DNA of 64,000 nt from Caldibacillus debilis DSM 16016 (GTDB lineage Bacteria; Bacillota; Bacilli; Bacillales; Caldibacillaceae). Each line of letters starts with the position of its first letter. Within the stretch, counting starts at the first letter, position 1. Below are positions 55,247 through 64,000 of the stretch, piece by piece. Position numbers and translations under genes: made by a program. The stretch lies in contig NZ_KB912884.1 in the NCBI RefSeq assembly GCF_000383875.1, positions 1-64,000 of the forward strand, given 5' to 3'. The notes beneath the pieces are model-generated. The model made no database searches. It was not told where the DNA came from and saw only the letters and a list, made by a program, of their open reading frames with translations.

Positions 55247-55333
55247 TCATTGCCGGAAAAAGGCTGCCACAAAAGCACGATTAGCCGTGAATTGGAACGT
55301 GGAACGGTCACCCGAATGAAATCAGCTAGGGCA
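55247..55333 (+). pseudogene. Possible IS30-type transposase HTH remnant
   Basis: One plus frame reads LPEKGCHKSTISRELERG followed by TVTRMKSA. KSTISRELERG is the typical helix-turn-helix of IS30-family transposases. No continuation is found upstream or downstream, so only a short relic would remain in the ypeB-ypfA spacer (54983-55643). Confidence 0.4.
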
Positions 55334-55643
55334 TCTCCAAGCCCACTTCCCGGAAACCGCGCAAATCCGCCATGAAGTATAGCGGCAGACTGCGGCGCCG
55401 AATTGAAATAGGGAAACCGGCGCCCTCGCCGATCTTGGGCATCGCCGCCTGAACGGCCATGCGGGGGAGGCGTCCGCCGGCTTGCGGATACCGTCTCCGG
55501 GCGGGCCGGCGCCCCCGCCCATCCCGGACGCCCGTGGCTCGGGGAATGCCATTTCCGCCGATTTTAAAAAATTCTTTTTCTTTAAAAAAAGAAGTGCCAT
55601 AATAATAAAGTAGACGATCCATTTTTTTGTGGGAGATGGGGAG

Positions 55644-56303
55644 ATGTTACGAATCGGAGATTTTTTGACGATCGAAATCCAGGAAGGCACCCGGCTGGAA
55701 AAGTTCCGCAGCAAAGTCGCCGACTTGGACGAAGAGTCCCTGTACATCGAATATCCCGTCAATTTGCGGACGAACCGGACTTCCTTTCTGATGATCGGGA
55801 CCAACATGCAAGTCTCCTTTACCAGGGACGACAGTTCTTATCTTTTTTTTACGGAAGTGACCGGGCGGGTGAAAAGGGAATTGCCCCTGCTGCAATTAAA
55901 ACGGCCGGGGGATGATGAAATCCATCGCATCCAAAGGAGGGAATTCGTAAGGATCAAATGGCCGGTGGACATCGCCGTCCATCCGATCCGGAATGAATTT
56001 TCCCCCTTTTGCACCGTGACCGACGACATCAGCGCCGGCGGGTTGTCCTTTTACGCCCCGGCCTCGGTCCCTTTGGCCGAAAACGATCCGTTTATCAGCT
56101 GGATCGTTTTGCCGTTGCAATCGGGCTACCAATACTTAAAATTGAAAAGCGCCGTCGTACGAACGGAAAGAGCCAGGGAAAACGCCAATCTCCTTTCCGC
56201 CCAATTTTTGGAAAAAACCGCCCAGGAAGAGCAGCATCTGATGCGTTTTGTATTCGAAGTGCAATTGGCTCTCAGGCAAAAGGAAACCCGTTTCCGGGTA
56301 TAA
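55644..56303 (+). CDS. ypfA: c-di-GMP receptor YpfA (MotI/DgrA, PilZ domain)
   Basis: A YcgR-type protein of 219 aa which in B. subtilis binds c-di-GMP and inhibits the flagellar motor. N-terminal YcgR-like domain (1-95) and C-terminal PilZ domain with RREFVR (c-di-GMP arginines) and DISAGG. ATG 55644 is selected (GGGAG 8 nt upstream, MLRIGD in homologues) over GTG 55629. Confidence 0.9.
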   Translation: MLRIGDFLTIEIQEGTRLEKFRSKVADLDEESLYIEYPVNLRTNRTSFLMIGTNMQVSFTRDDSSYLFFTEVTGRVKRELPLLQLKRPGDDEIHRIQRREFVRIKWPVDIAVHPIRNEFSPFCTVTDDISAGGLSFYAPASVPLAENDPFISWIVLPLQSGYQYLKLKSAVVRTERARENANLLSAQFLEKTAQEEQHLMRFVFEVQLALRQKETRFRV

Positions 56304-56348
56304 ATTTCGCAAATCGGCCGAACAATAGTAGAAAAAAGGTTTCAGGTG

Positions 56349-56534
56349 ATGGCTGTGGAAAGGGTGGAGCGCATTCTTTGGAAGCTGGCCGCCGTTCAAT
56401 TGGTCCTGCTGCTTTTGTGTCAAATTTTGTTCCACCATTTTGACTTCTTTCCGGAATTGAAAAAACAATTGCACGTCGAAGGAGTCGGTGAACAAAATTT
56501 GACAGAAATCATCGAAACGGTAAATTCTCGGTAA
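56349..56534 (+). CDS. ypfB: YpfB family small protein
   Basis: A 61-residue protein with a transmembrane segment (about 12-30) and a short acidic tail ending EGVGEQNLTEIIETVNSR. Position between ypfA and cmk and this tail pattern match YpfB (DUF5359). Function unknown. Start could be GTG 56346, ATG 56349 or GTG 56355, the last best spaced from AGGTGA. Confidence 0.7.
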   Translation: MAVERVERILWKLAAVQLVLLLLCQILFHHFDFFPELKKQLHVEGVGEQNLTEIIETVNSR

Positions 56535-56561
56535 GCAGGTATAAATCCTGCTTTCTTTTAT
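56533..56561 (+). terminator. Terminator after ypfB
   Basis: AAGCAGG / CCTGCTT, 7-nt loop, T-rich tail; overlaps the stop codon. Confidence 0.75.
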
Positions 56562-56624
56562 GTTAAAATATTGATTGTTGATCGATTCTTTATGAAATAC
56601 CAATTCATAGAAGCGGGAGGCAAT

Positions 56625-57332
56625 ATGACGAACCAACGGAGGATAGCGATCGCCATCGACGGCCCCGCGGCGGCGGGGAAAAGCACGGTGGCCAAAATCG
56701 TCGCCAGAAAATTGAACTTTTTATACATTGACACGGGCGCCATGTACCGCGCGCTCACTTGGAAAGCCCTCAAAGAAAAGGTCGATGTCCGGGACGAAGA
56801 AAGGTTATACGAACTGCTGCGGCACACGGCCATCGAATTAAAGCAGGAGGGCGGCGCGCAAAGGGTGCTCGTGGACGGAAAGGAAGTGACGGAAGCCATC
56901 CGCTTGCCGGACGTCACCCGCAACGTCTCCGACGTTTCCAAACATGAACGGGTCCGCCGGGAAATGGTGAAAAGGCAGCAACAATTGGCGGAAAATGGCG
57001 GGGTCGTCATGGACGGCAGGGATATCGGCACCTGCGTTTTGCCGGAGGCGGAGGTGAAGATTTTTCTCTCCGCGAGCGTCGATGAACGGGCGAGGCGAAG
57101 GCATCTGGAAAATCAGAAAAAGGGCATTCCCTCCGATCTGGAACAATTGAAGAAAGAGATCGAAACGAGGGACCGAATGGATACCGAAAGGGAATTCGCC
57201 CCTTTAAGGAAAGCGGCGGATGCCGTGGAAATCGATACGACCGGAATCCCGATTGAAGGGGTGGTCGAAAGGATCATGGAAATCGCAAAAGAGAAACTCG
57301 GGCTTAATGAAAACGGGGAGATGAAGGGATAA
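56625..57332 (+). CDS. cmk: Cytidylate kinase
   Basis: Phosphorylates CMP and dCMP using ATP. The 235-aa protein has the P-loop [38 protein letters not shown] and the RARRRH lid. ATG 56625 has GGGAGG 7 nt upstream. It is followed by ypfD, a widely conserved cmk-rpsA neighbour pair. Confidence 0.95.
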   Translation: MTNQRRIAIAIDGPAAAGKSTVAKIVARKLNFLYIDTGAMYRALTWKALKEKVDVRDEERLYELLRHTAIELKQEGGAQRVLVDGKEVTEAIRLPDVTRNVSDVSKHERVRREMVKRQQQLAENGGVVMDGRDIGTCVLPEAEVKIFLSASVDERARRRHLENQKKGIPSDLEQLKKEIETRDRMDTEREFAPLRKAADAVEIDTTGIPIEGVVERIMEIAKEKLGLNENGEMKG

Positions 57333-57432
57333 AATCCCAAGCATTTGTTCTTGACAAGCAGGCCCGTTTTATAGGAAGTTAAAAGGAAGAAGATGCCACT
57401 GGCGTTGATTTAGGATGAAGGAGGAAATACAT

Positions 57433-58563
57433 ATGACCGAAAACATGAACGATATCCCGATGAGGGAATATAAGGTCGGGGATACGGTCACCGGCCGGGT
57501 AACAAAAATAGAGGATAAACAGGTGTACGTCTCCATTCCCGATTCTAAAGCGGACGGGATTATCCCGATCAGCGAGCTTTCCCCGTTACATATCGAAAAG
57601 CCCGCAGACGTGGTTCAAGAAGGCGACGAATTGCAGCTTGCCGTGATCAAAGTGGAAGAGGATCTCCTCATCCTTTCCAAGCGGAGGATTGACGCGGAAA
57701 AGGCATGGGCGGAATTGCAGGAGAAATTTGAAAAGGGCGAAGCCGTCGAAGGCGAGATCAAGGACATCGTGAAAGGCGGCCTCGTCGTCGATCTGGGCGT
57801 TCGCGGATTCGTCCCCGCGTCCCAGGTGGAAGACCATTATGTGGAAGATTTTTCCGGATATGTCGGGCGGACATTGCCCTTTAAAATCATCGAACTGGAC
57901 AAGGAGAAAAACCGCCTGATCCTTTCCCACCGTGAGGTGGTTTTGGAAGAAAAATTAAAGCAGAAAAAAGAACGGCTGGAAAGCTTGAAAGCGGGGGATA
58001 TCGTCACCGGTACCGTCCGCAGGATCACCGATTTCGGGGTTTTTGTGGACATCGGCGGAATCGACGGACTCATTCATATTTCCCAATTGTCCCATCAGCA
58101 TGTCGAACACCCGTCGGAAGTCGTTTCCGTGAACGACGAGATCCGCGTGAAGGTGTTATCCGTCGATCCGGAAAAAGAGAAAATTTCTTTGTCCCTGAAG
58201 GAAACGACGCCGGGGCCGTGGGAAAATATTTCTGAAAAGTTTTCCGCCGGCTCCGTGGTGGAAGGCACCGTCAAGCGGATCGTATCCTTCGGCGCCTTCG
58301 TGGAACTGATCCCGGGGGTGGAAGGGCTGGTCCATATTTCCCAAATTTCCAATAAACATATCGGCACCCCCAGGGAAGTTTTAAGCGAAGGGGACAAGGT
58401 GAAAGTAAAAATATTGAAAGTGGATGAAGAAAACAAACGGATCTCCTTGAGCATCAGGGAGGCGGAGGAAAAGGTCGAAGAAACGGAATACGAGATTCCG
58501 CAGGAATCGAAAGGGTTTCAAATCGGCGAGATCCTCGGCGACAAGCTGAAGGAAATCCAATAA
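57433..58563 (+). CDS. ypfD: S1 RNA-binding domain protein (YpfD, ribosomal protein S1 homologue)
   Basis: A 376-residue protein with four S1 domains at about 12-80, 98-165, 185-255 and 270-340, each with the GxVxxxxxFGxFV-like core (VTGTVRRITDFGVFVDIGG). It is shorter than the six-domain S1 of Gram-negative bacteria and is regarded as dispensable in B. subtilis; S1 function in initiation is unproven. AAGGAGG is 9 nt before the start. Confidence 0.92.
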   Translation: MTENMNDIPMREYKVGDTVTGRVTKIEDKQVYVSIPDSKADGIIPISELSPLHIEKPADVVQEGDELQLAVIKVEEDLLILSKRRIDAEKAWAELQEKFEKGEAVEGEIKDIVKGGLVVDLGVRGFVPASQVEDHYVEDFSGYVGRTLPFKIIELDKEKNRLILSHREVVLEEKLKQKKERLESLKAGDIVTGTVRRITDFGVFVDIGGIDGLIHISQLSHQHVEHPSEVVSVNDEIRVKVLSVDPEKEKISLSLKETTPGPWENISEKFSAGSVVEGTVKRIVSFGAFVELIPGVEGLVHISQISNKHIGTPREVLSEGDKVKVKILKVDEENKRISLSIREAEEKVEETEYEIPQESKGFQIGEILGDKLKEIQ

Positions 58564-58578
58564 ACGGACGCTTTTTGC

Positions 58579-58617
58579 GGCCGCTTGCGACAGATTGGCA
58601 GGCGGCCTTTTATTTTT
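58579..58617 (+). terminator. Terminator after ypfD
   Basis: GGCCGC-TT-GC pairs with GC-AG-GCGGCC, followed by TTTTATTTTT. The remaining 58618-59095 holds no recognisable gene. Confidence 0.75.
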
Positions 58618-59095
58618 GGGCTTTTTCCCGTGCTTCGTTTTTGCCTGGGGACCGCAAGATTCTCTCTTCCCTCGTGTTTCTTGCCGTGGTTGGATCTCCA
58701 CCCTTTCCCTTTTTCCGCCCTCCTTTTCGGGCGGCCGTTCCCCGTTTCCCGGAAACCGGACGAATCGAAAGCGGTGCGCCCGCGGAATCTTTGCCCTTTG
58801 AACCGTCCGGCCGAACGTTCCGCACCCGCGGCAGGCGAATTATCCCAAATTCCTGCATTCATGCGGCGGATCTCCTCTTTCATGGATAAATTCGGACAAA
58901 TCGAATTGCCTATTGATCAAAACAATTTTCTGCCCGTGAAGCCCGACGTTCCGGACCGCTTTCTCCGTCCCTCCCCCGAGCCGCCCTCCCCCTTTCCGGT
59001 TCCGGCCCTTTCGGGATTGCCGGGGTTTTTCCGCCGTTTGAAAAAGGGATATTTTGTTCATAATGGTTCCTGACGGAACGACAGGAGGGAAACCG

Positions 59096-59698
59096 ATGCC
59101 CGGTTTTTTGTTTTATTGGATCGCCTGGTCGGTTTGGATCATCGCCACCTTTCTCTTGGATAAGGATCACCCGAGCCGGGGAAGACTGGCCGCAGCCAGT
59201 CTGCTCCTGATCATCCTTTCCCCTTGCCGGGCGGAGTTCTTTCATCTGGAATTCACCCTTTCGCTGCCGTTGATTTTGTTCTTCTGTTACGGCCATTATG
59301 GCAAGATGGGCGTGTGGGAGCTTGCCAACCAGGCGGTGCGGATCTTAATCGTGACCGTCGCCCATGCCGGCTATCTGCTCATGGTTTTGAGCGAACCGGT
59401 TTTGTTGATCGTCCATCCGGCGATATGGAAAACGGCCCTTTTTTTCCTGCTCGGACAATTGGCCTTTTCCCGTTTTTCCGACCGGCTTTACGGCACCTTG
59501 ACCGGTTTTGTCCACGGGCAGATCCTTTATGCCCTGCTGCTGGAAAAATACGGGATCCGGGTGCCCCTGGATGCCTTCTTCCTGGATGAAACGGCCGTGT
59601 TGTTCGCCGTCCTCCAAGGATGGAACGGTCTTGCCAGGCTGTTTGCCCAATTCGGCGGAAAAAGCGTGCCTGCAGGAAAGGAGCGGCCTTTTTCATGA
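59096..59698 (+). CDS. yphA: YphA family membrane protein
   Basis: A 200-residue polytopic protein with about six hydrophobic helices, first at residues 3-20. It precedes yphB in Bacillus species with the same 4-bp overlap. Its function is unknown; expression during sporulation is likely from context. GGAGGG precedes the ATG at 59096. Confidence 0.8.
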   Translation: MPGFLFYWIAWSVWIIATFLLDKDHPSRGRLAAASLLLIILSPCRAEFFHLEFTLSLPLILFFCYGHYGKMGVWELANQAVRILIVTVAHAGYLLMVLSEPVLLIVHPAIWKTALFFLLGQLAFSRFSDRLYGTLTGFVHGQILYALLLEKYGIRVPLDAFFLDETAVLFAVLQGWNGLARLFAQFGGKSVPAGKERPFS

Positions 59699-60570
59699 GC
59701 GAATATTTTTATCCGTCCCTGTTCGGCATTTCCGCCGGCGTATTGGCGAGGATCCTGATGCTCCGGACCGATTACCGGCAATACCCGACCTATTTGCACG
59801 GGAAAATCATCCATATCGCCCTCGGCTTCATCGCCGCCTCGTTGGGAACGATCGCCGTTCCCGCCCTGTTGGAGCAGCAATATACGGCGATCACCTTTTT
59901 GACGCTGGCCGCTTCCCAATTCCGGGAAGTGCGGAATATGGAAAGGAATACGTTGACCCAATTGGATGCCTATGAGCTGGTGCCGAGGGGCAGCACTTAT
60001 ATCGAAGGGATTGCCATCGCCTTTGAGAGCAGGAATTATTTGGTCATCTTCACGTCCGTACTCACCACTTTAGCTTCGATCCTGTTTTCCTTTTGGGCCG
60101 GCGCCGTTGTCGCCCTGCTTTGCATGATCGCCGCGAGGGTGCTGATGGCGGGGGGAAAACTGGGGGATATTTGCGAGGTCCGCCACGTCCCGCCCCGTTT
60201 TGAAGGGGAAGGGCTGTACATCGACGATATTTATATCATGAACATCGGCCTGCCGGAAAGAAGGGAAGAAATTTTGCGGTACGGGACGGGCTTCCTTTTG
60301 CTTCCGAAAAATTTCAATGCCCGGACCACCATCGCCAATCTGGGCCAGCGCCAGGCGATTTTGCACGATGTTTCCACGGCCCTTGGCGTCCACCGGGATT
60401 CCGGCACCCCCGCACTGGTCCCTTTGGCCAAGCGGGATCAGAATGACGGGAGGGTGGCCGTGTTCATTCTTCCCCAGGAGAAAAACGTGGAAAAGGCCTT
60501 GGAGATCATCCGGCGGGTGCCGACTTTGGAAAACGCCATCCGGATGCCGGCGAAGCGGTTGAGGATGTAG
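59695..60570 (+). CDS. yphB: YIEGIA domain protein (YphB)
   Basis: A 291-aa membrane protein named after its TYIEGIAIAFESRNY motif (about residues 100-114). Hydrophobic helices lie at about 5-22, 36-60 and 120-155; the C-terminal 110 residues are soluble. In B. subtilis the locus is tied to spore envelope assembly. ATG overlaps the yphA stop; AAAGGAGCGG is 9 nt upstream. A small partner gene follows. Confidence 0.85.
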   Translation: MSEYFYPSLFGISAGVLARILMLRTDYRQYPTYLHGKIIHIALGFIAASLGTIAVPALLEQQYTAITFLTLAASQFREVRNMERNTLTQLDAYELVPRGSTYIEGIAIAFESRNYLVIFTSVLTTLASILFSFWAGAVVALLCMIAARVLMAGGKLGDICEVRHVPPRFEGEGLYIDDIYIMNIGLPERREEILRYGTGFLLLPKNFNARTTIANLGQRQAILHDVSTALGVHRDSGTPALVPLAKRDQNDGRVAVFILPQEKNVEKALEIIRRVPTLENAIRMPAKRLRM

Positions 60571-60583
60571 GAGGCTGATCGTT

Positions 60584-60778
60584 TTGGGAACAACCTTTGA
60601 AAAAATGATCTTGGCCGTGGTGACCACCAACCCGAAAAAAGCCCCTTCGGGCATTTGCGTGTTCCACTGCGACGATGAAGAGGAAATGTTCGATATCGCC
60701 GCCAAACTGGAAGCGATCACGGACGGGATCGCCCACCGGTTGCGGAACGATTTGATGATCCTTGTCAGGCACGGATAG
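60584..60778 (+). CDS. Small capping subunit for the YIEGIA protein
   Basis: A 64-residue soluble alpha/beta protein (ILAVVTTNPKKAPSGICVFH, then EEMFDIAAKLEAITDG) of the family always found next to YIEGIA-domain genes. TTG start with AGGAGG 8-9 nt upstream, 13 bp after yphB. Role unknown beyond complex formation inferred from neighbourhood. Confidence 0.75.
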   Translation: MGTTFEKMILAVVTTNPKKAPSGICVFHCDDEEEMFDIAAKLEAITDGIAHRLRNDLMILVRHG

Positions 60779-61345
60779 CCGAAAGGGGAAGGAAGGGGTT
60801 CGGTCCTTGGCGGGAAAATCCCGCTTGCCGCCCGCAAGAAACCGCATCCCGCGATCGGGGCAACGGCGGCCTTCCTTTTCCGCCGCCGGCGCTGACCGGA
60901 AAAAGGGGAACAAAACCGATGCCGGACCTTCCCCGCCGTGGCGGACAAACCGCAACCCGTAAGCCATTTCCTTCCCCCGCGGCCGGTCCGCCATCGGATC
61001 CGGCCGGTTCATCTTGGCCAAGGATGGTCCGGCGCCGCATGATGCCGTCGATCACGGGAAAGCGTTTGTTTTCCCTTTCAACGGATGCCTCATCCGTCCC
61101 CCGCCGCAAAACCTTCCCGCACATGAAATCTCCGTTACCGGCCGGCGTCGCCTAATCCATGTTCAGCCGATCCCTGAAGGGTCGGCCATCGGGAGGCAAG
61201 CGGGCCGAGGCGGTTCACCGCCGGCGCCTGATCCGGCTTTTCCCCTTTCATTTTCCCGATGAAATGAAGCCGTTCGCAAGGGGCCGCCTTCGGACGGTCA
61301 AAACCCTTCGGGATCTTTTTCCGCAAAAACTTTCAGCTGCAAAAA
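60779..61345. other. Intergenic region without recognisable features
   Basis: GC-rich spacer between the YIEGIA unit and the der promoter. Frames on both strands look random. Confidence 0.5.
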
Positions 61346-61349
61346 ATTT

Positions 61350-61378
61350 TTGTCAACCGGACCCGTCTTTGTTACAAT
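61350..61378 (+). promoter_or_regulatory. Strong sigma-A promoter of der
   Basis: TTGTCA (61350-61355) and TACAAT (61373-61378), 17-bp spacer, leaving an untranslated leader of nearly 190 nt before the TTG start. Confidence 0.75.
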
Positions 61379-61572
61379 GAATAAAGATTGACCGAGGATC
61401 TAAGAAAGGGTTTGCCCCCGAAGGCATCCCCGCGGAGGAAAATAAGAACGATCCCTTGATATATCATGTTTCGGCGCGGAACGGGGCGGCCGCAGGCCGG
61501 CGAAACTTGCGGAACGGCCCCTTTGCACAGGATCTGACAACGAGGAAAAAAGAGAGAAAAGAGGTGATCGAG

Positions 61573-62883
61573 TTGTCTTTGCCGACGGTTGCCATTGTAG
61601 GCAGGCCGAATGTGGGAAAATCCACCATCTTTAACCGGATCGTCGGGGAAAGATTGGCCATTGTCGAGGATGTCCCCGGCGTGACCCGGGACAGGCTGTA
61701 CGGAAAAGGAGAATGGCTGAACTTCGAATTCAATGTCATCGATACGGGAGGAATCGAGATCGGCGATGAGCCGCTCTTGGAACAAGTGCGTCAGCAGGCG
61801 CAGATCGCCATCGACGAGGCGGATGTGATCATTTTCGTCGTCAACGGCCGGGAAGGGCTCACCCCCGCCGACCAGGAAGTGGCCAATTATTTGTACCGGA
61901 CGAACAAACCGGTCGTCGTGGCGGTGAATAAAATCGACAATGCGGAGATGCGGCAGCATCTCTACGAATTCTATTCCCTCGGGCTGGGGGAGCCGGTTGC
62001 GGTATCCGGCGTCCACGGCACCGGATTCGGCGATCTTTTGGATGAGACGGTGAAATGGTTTCCGAAAGACGGCCAAACGGAATATGACGATGATGTCATC
62101 AAATTTTGCTTCATCGGCCGCCCGAACGTCGGAAAATCCTCCCTGGTCAATGCCATCCTCGGGGAGGAAAGGGTCATCGTCAGCGAAATCGCCGGCACGA
62201 CCCGGGATGCCATAGACACCCCCTATACCTTTGAAGGACAAAAATTTGTTATCATAGATACAGCGGGCATGCGGAAAAAAGGAAGGATCTATGAAAAAAC
62301 GGAGAAATATGCCGTTCTGCGGGCTTTGCGGGCGATTGATAGATCCGATGTGGCCGTCGTCGTTTTGAACGCGGAGGAAGGCATTACCGAGCAGGACAAG
62401 AAGATCGCCGGATATGCCCACGAAGCGGGAAAGGGGATCATCATCGCCGTCAACAAATGGGACGCCATCGAGAAAGATGATAAAACGATGAACGTCTTCG
62501 AAAAGGAGATCCGCAGCCGTTTTACTTTCTTGGATTATGCGCCTGCCGTTTTTATTAGCGCCAAGACGAAGCAGCGGGTGCGCACGCTGATCCCCCTGAT
62601 CCGCACCGTCAGCGAAAACCACGCGATGCGCATCCGGACCAATGTGCTAAACGAGGTGGTGGCCGATGCGACGGCCCTAAATCCCCCGCCCGGGGACGCG
62701 AAGGGAAGATTGAAGATCCTTTACGCCACCCAAGTGGCCGTCAAGCCGCCCACCTTCGTCCTTTTCATGAACCGGCCGGAATTGTTCCATTTCTCCTATG
62801 AACGGTATCTTGAAAACAAGATCCGGGAAGCCTTCGGCTTTGTGGGAACGCCGATCAAAATCATTGCCAGGGAAAGAAAATGA
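61573..62883 (+). CDS. der: Ribosome assembly GTPase Der (EngA)
   Basis: Essential double-GTPase for 50S maturation, 436 aa. First G1 box GRPNVGKST at residue 10, with DTGG and NKID; second GRPNVGKSS at residue 182, with DTAG and NKWD; then the KH-like C-terminal domain. TTG 61573 with GAGGTGATC upstream is chosen on homology ([10 protein letters not shown]); GTG 61564 is possible. gpsA follows 14 bp later. Confidence 0.95.
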   Translation: MSLPTVAIVGRPNVGKSTIFNRIVGERLAIVEDVPGVTRDRLYGKGEWLNFEFNVIDTGGIEIGDEPLLEQVRQQAQIAIDEADVIIFVVNGREGLTPADQEVANYLYRTNKPVVVAVNKIDNAEMRQHLYEFYSLGLGEPVAVSGVHGTGFGDLLDETVKWFPKDGQTEYDDDVIKFCFIGRPNVGKSSLVNAILGEERVIVSEIAGTTRDAIDTPYTFEGQKFVIIDTAGMRKKGRIYEKTEKYAVLRALRAIDRSDVAVVVLNAEEGITEQDKKIAGYAHEAGKGIIIAVNKWDAIEKDDKTMNVFEKEIRSRFTFLDYAPAVFISAKTKQRVRTLIPLIRTVSENHAMRIRTNVLNEVVADATALNPPPGDAKGRLKILYATQVAVKPPTFVLFMNRPELFHFSYERYLENKIREAFGFVGTPIKIIARERK

Positions 62884-62897
62884 AGGAAGTGGAAAGC

Positions 62898-63938
62898 ATG
62901 GGTACGAAAGAAAGCGTCGCCGTATTGGGAGCCGGGAGCTGGGGGACCGCGCTGTCGATGGTCCTTGCGGACAACGGCCATCCGGTTCGCCTTTGGAGCC
63001 GGAGCCAGACCCAGGCGGAAGAAATCAACCGGACGCGGAAAAACAAACGGTATCTGCCCGAGGCGGAACTCGGGGATCTCATCCGCGCCTCCCATCAGTT
63101 GGAAGAAGTCGTTCATGATCTGTCAACGATCGTGGTCTGCATCCCGACGAAGGCGATCCGCGAAGTGATGGGGAAATTGAACGGCTGCCTGAACCGGCCC
63201 GTTACGATCATCCACGCTTCCAAAGGGATTGAGCCCAATTCGTTAAAAAGGATCTCCGAGATCATCGAGGAGGAAATGGCTCCCGAATATTTGCGGGCCG
63301 TCGTCGTTTTGTCGGGCCCGAGCCATGCCGAAGAAGTCGTCTTGCGCCATCCGACGACGGTCGTCGTTTCGTCGAAGGATATGGGAGAGGCGGAAAGGGC
63401 CCAGGACTTGTTTTTCAATCAATATTTCCGCGTTTATACGAATCCGGATCTGACCGGCGTGGAAATCGGGGGAGCGTTGAAGAATATTATTGCCCTGGCG
63501 GCCGGCATCTCCGACGGGCTGGGCTACGGCGACAACGCCAAGGCCGCGCTCATGACGAGGGGGCTGGCGGAGATCGCCCGGCTGGGGACAAAAATGGGGG
63601 CCAATCCCCTCACCTTTTCCGGACTGGCCGGAATCGGCGATCTGATCGTGACCTGCACCAGCGTCCACTCCCGCAACTGGCGCGCCGGCTACGCCCTCGG
63701 AAAGGGGCAGAAATTGAAGGAAATCTTGGCGCAGATGGGAATGGTCGTGGAAGGGGTGCGCACGACGAAGGCCGCCTATCAATTGGCGAAAAAATATCGG
63801 GTGAAAATGCCGATCACCGCCGCGTTGTATCAGGTGCTGTTCGAAGATTTGGATCCGAAGGAAGCCGTCGATGAATTGATGAACCGGATGAAAACCCATG
63901 AGATGGAAGACCTGGTCAACATTCTTTTGAAAGATTGA
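62898..63938 (+). CDS. gpsA: NAD(P)-dependent glycerol-3-phosphate dehydrogenase
   Basis: Makes sn-glycerol-3-phosphate for phospholipid synthesis. The 346-aa protein has the nucleotide motif GAGSWGTALS, VLSGPSHAEEV, GGALKNIIALAAGISDGLGYGDNAKAAL split by helices, and C-terminal GMVVEGVRTTKAAY. ATG 62898 has GAAGGAAG 8 nt upstream. Complete; it ends 62 bp before the window edge. Confidence 0.95.
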   Translation: MGTKESVAVLGAGSWGTALSMVLADNGHPVRLWSRSQTQAEEINRTRKNKRYLPEAELGDLIRASHQLEEVVHDLSTIVVCIPTKAIREVMGKLNGCLNRPVTIIHASKGIEPNSLKRISEIIEEEMAPEYLRAVVVLSGPSHAEEVVLRHPTTVVVSSKDMGEAERAQDLFFNQYFRVYTNPDLTGVEIGGALKNIIALAAGISDGLGYGDNAKAALMTRGLAEIARLGTKMGANPLTFSGLAGIGDLIVTCTSVHSRNWRAGYALGKGQKLKEILAQMGMVVEGVRTTKAAYQLAKKYRVKMPITAALYQVLFEDLDPKEAVDELMNRMKTHEMEDLVNILLKD

Positions 63939-64000
63939 ACGGGGAATCGTAAGAAATCCGGGATCCGGCGCGGAAAGCCCCGCTGGGATGCCCAATGGCT

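Overview
The window reads as a chromosomal segment of an endospore-forming, moderately high-GC member of the Bacillaceae. The gene order is that of the Bacillus subtilis yqj-to-gpsA region (rnz, namA, yqjP/yqjQ, polYB-yolD, nudF-yqxK-spoIIM-fur-yqzK-xerD-deoB-pdp-dacF-spoIIA, lysA, ribT, scpAB, dacB-spmAB, rluB-resABCDE-sigX-rsiX, ribU, fer, ypbDEF, gudB, ypdA, prsW, sleB-ypeB, ypfA-cmk-ypfD-yphAB-der-gpsA). GC-rich codons, compact operons, frequent GTG/TTG starts and GC-rich spacers suggest a thermophilic Bacillaceae such as the Caldibacillus/Geobacillus group; the species cannot be fixed from this sequence alone.

Layout. 1-8.8 kb: RNase Z, two SDR enzymes, the old yellow enzyme NamA, an MBL-fold hydrolase, an SOS-controlled Y-family polymerase with a YolD partner, and a CDGSH protein. 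8.9-11.3 kb: tRNA-Ser(CGA), an HMG-CoA lyase and an aldo/keto reductase. 11.6-18.9 kb: NudF, an EndoQ-like PHP protein, SpoIIM, Fur (with a PerR box), XerD and nucleoside salvage (DeoB, Pdp). 18.9-21.1 kb: a decayed accessory island with an IS1182-type transposase remnant and a multiply frameshifted methyltransferase. 21.1-26.1 kb: dacF, the spoIIA operon with sigF, and spoVAF, without spoVAA to spoVAE between them. 26.1-27.1 kb: a long intergenic region with a 21-bp phased repeat array. 27-44.4 kb: lysA, ribT, condensin ScpAB, spore PBP and SpmAB, RluB, the ResABC cytochrome c maturation genes with ResDE, SigX/RsiX, and an FMN riboswitch controlling RibU. 45-64 kb: ferredoxin, ypbDEF, glutamate dehydrogenase, bacilliredoxin reductase, asparaginase, PrsW, germination proteins SleB/YpeB, the c-di-GMP receptor YpfA, Cmk, an S1-domain protein, YphAB, Der and GpsA.

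How it works together. Much of the window serves sporulation and germination (spoIIM, dacF, spoIIAA/AB/sigF, spoVAF, dacB-spmAB, sleB-ypeB), and candidate sigma-H, F, G and E promoters stand where the homologous operons have them. A second theme is redox and envelope stress: ResDE with c-type cytochrome assembly, SigX with its self-recognising promoter, PrsW, Fur/PerR, ferredoxin and Bdr. DNA maintenance is the third (PolYB/YolD under LexA, EndoQ-like YqxK, XerD, ScpAB, Der).

The most unusual structure is a family of degenerate tandem repeats with a strict 21-bp period, present twice (3882-4054, minus sense; 26452-26848, plus sense). Each copy lies upstream of and points toward a biosynthetic gene, and the two are about 80 percent alike over a shared 113-bp core by hand alignment. 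A second dispersed family links about 70-80 bp pieces at 241-310, 20793-20868 and 44628-44803. Several intergenic regions also carry direct duplications offset by 60-66 bp.
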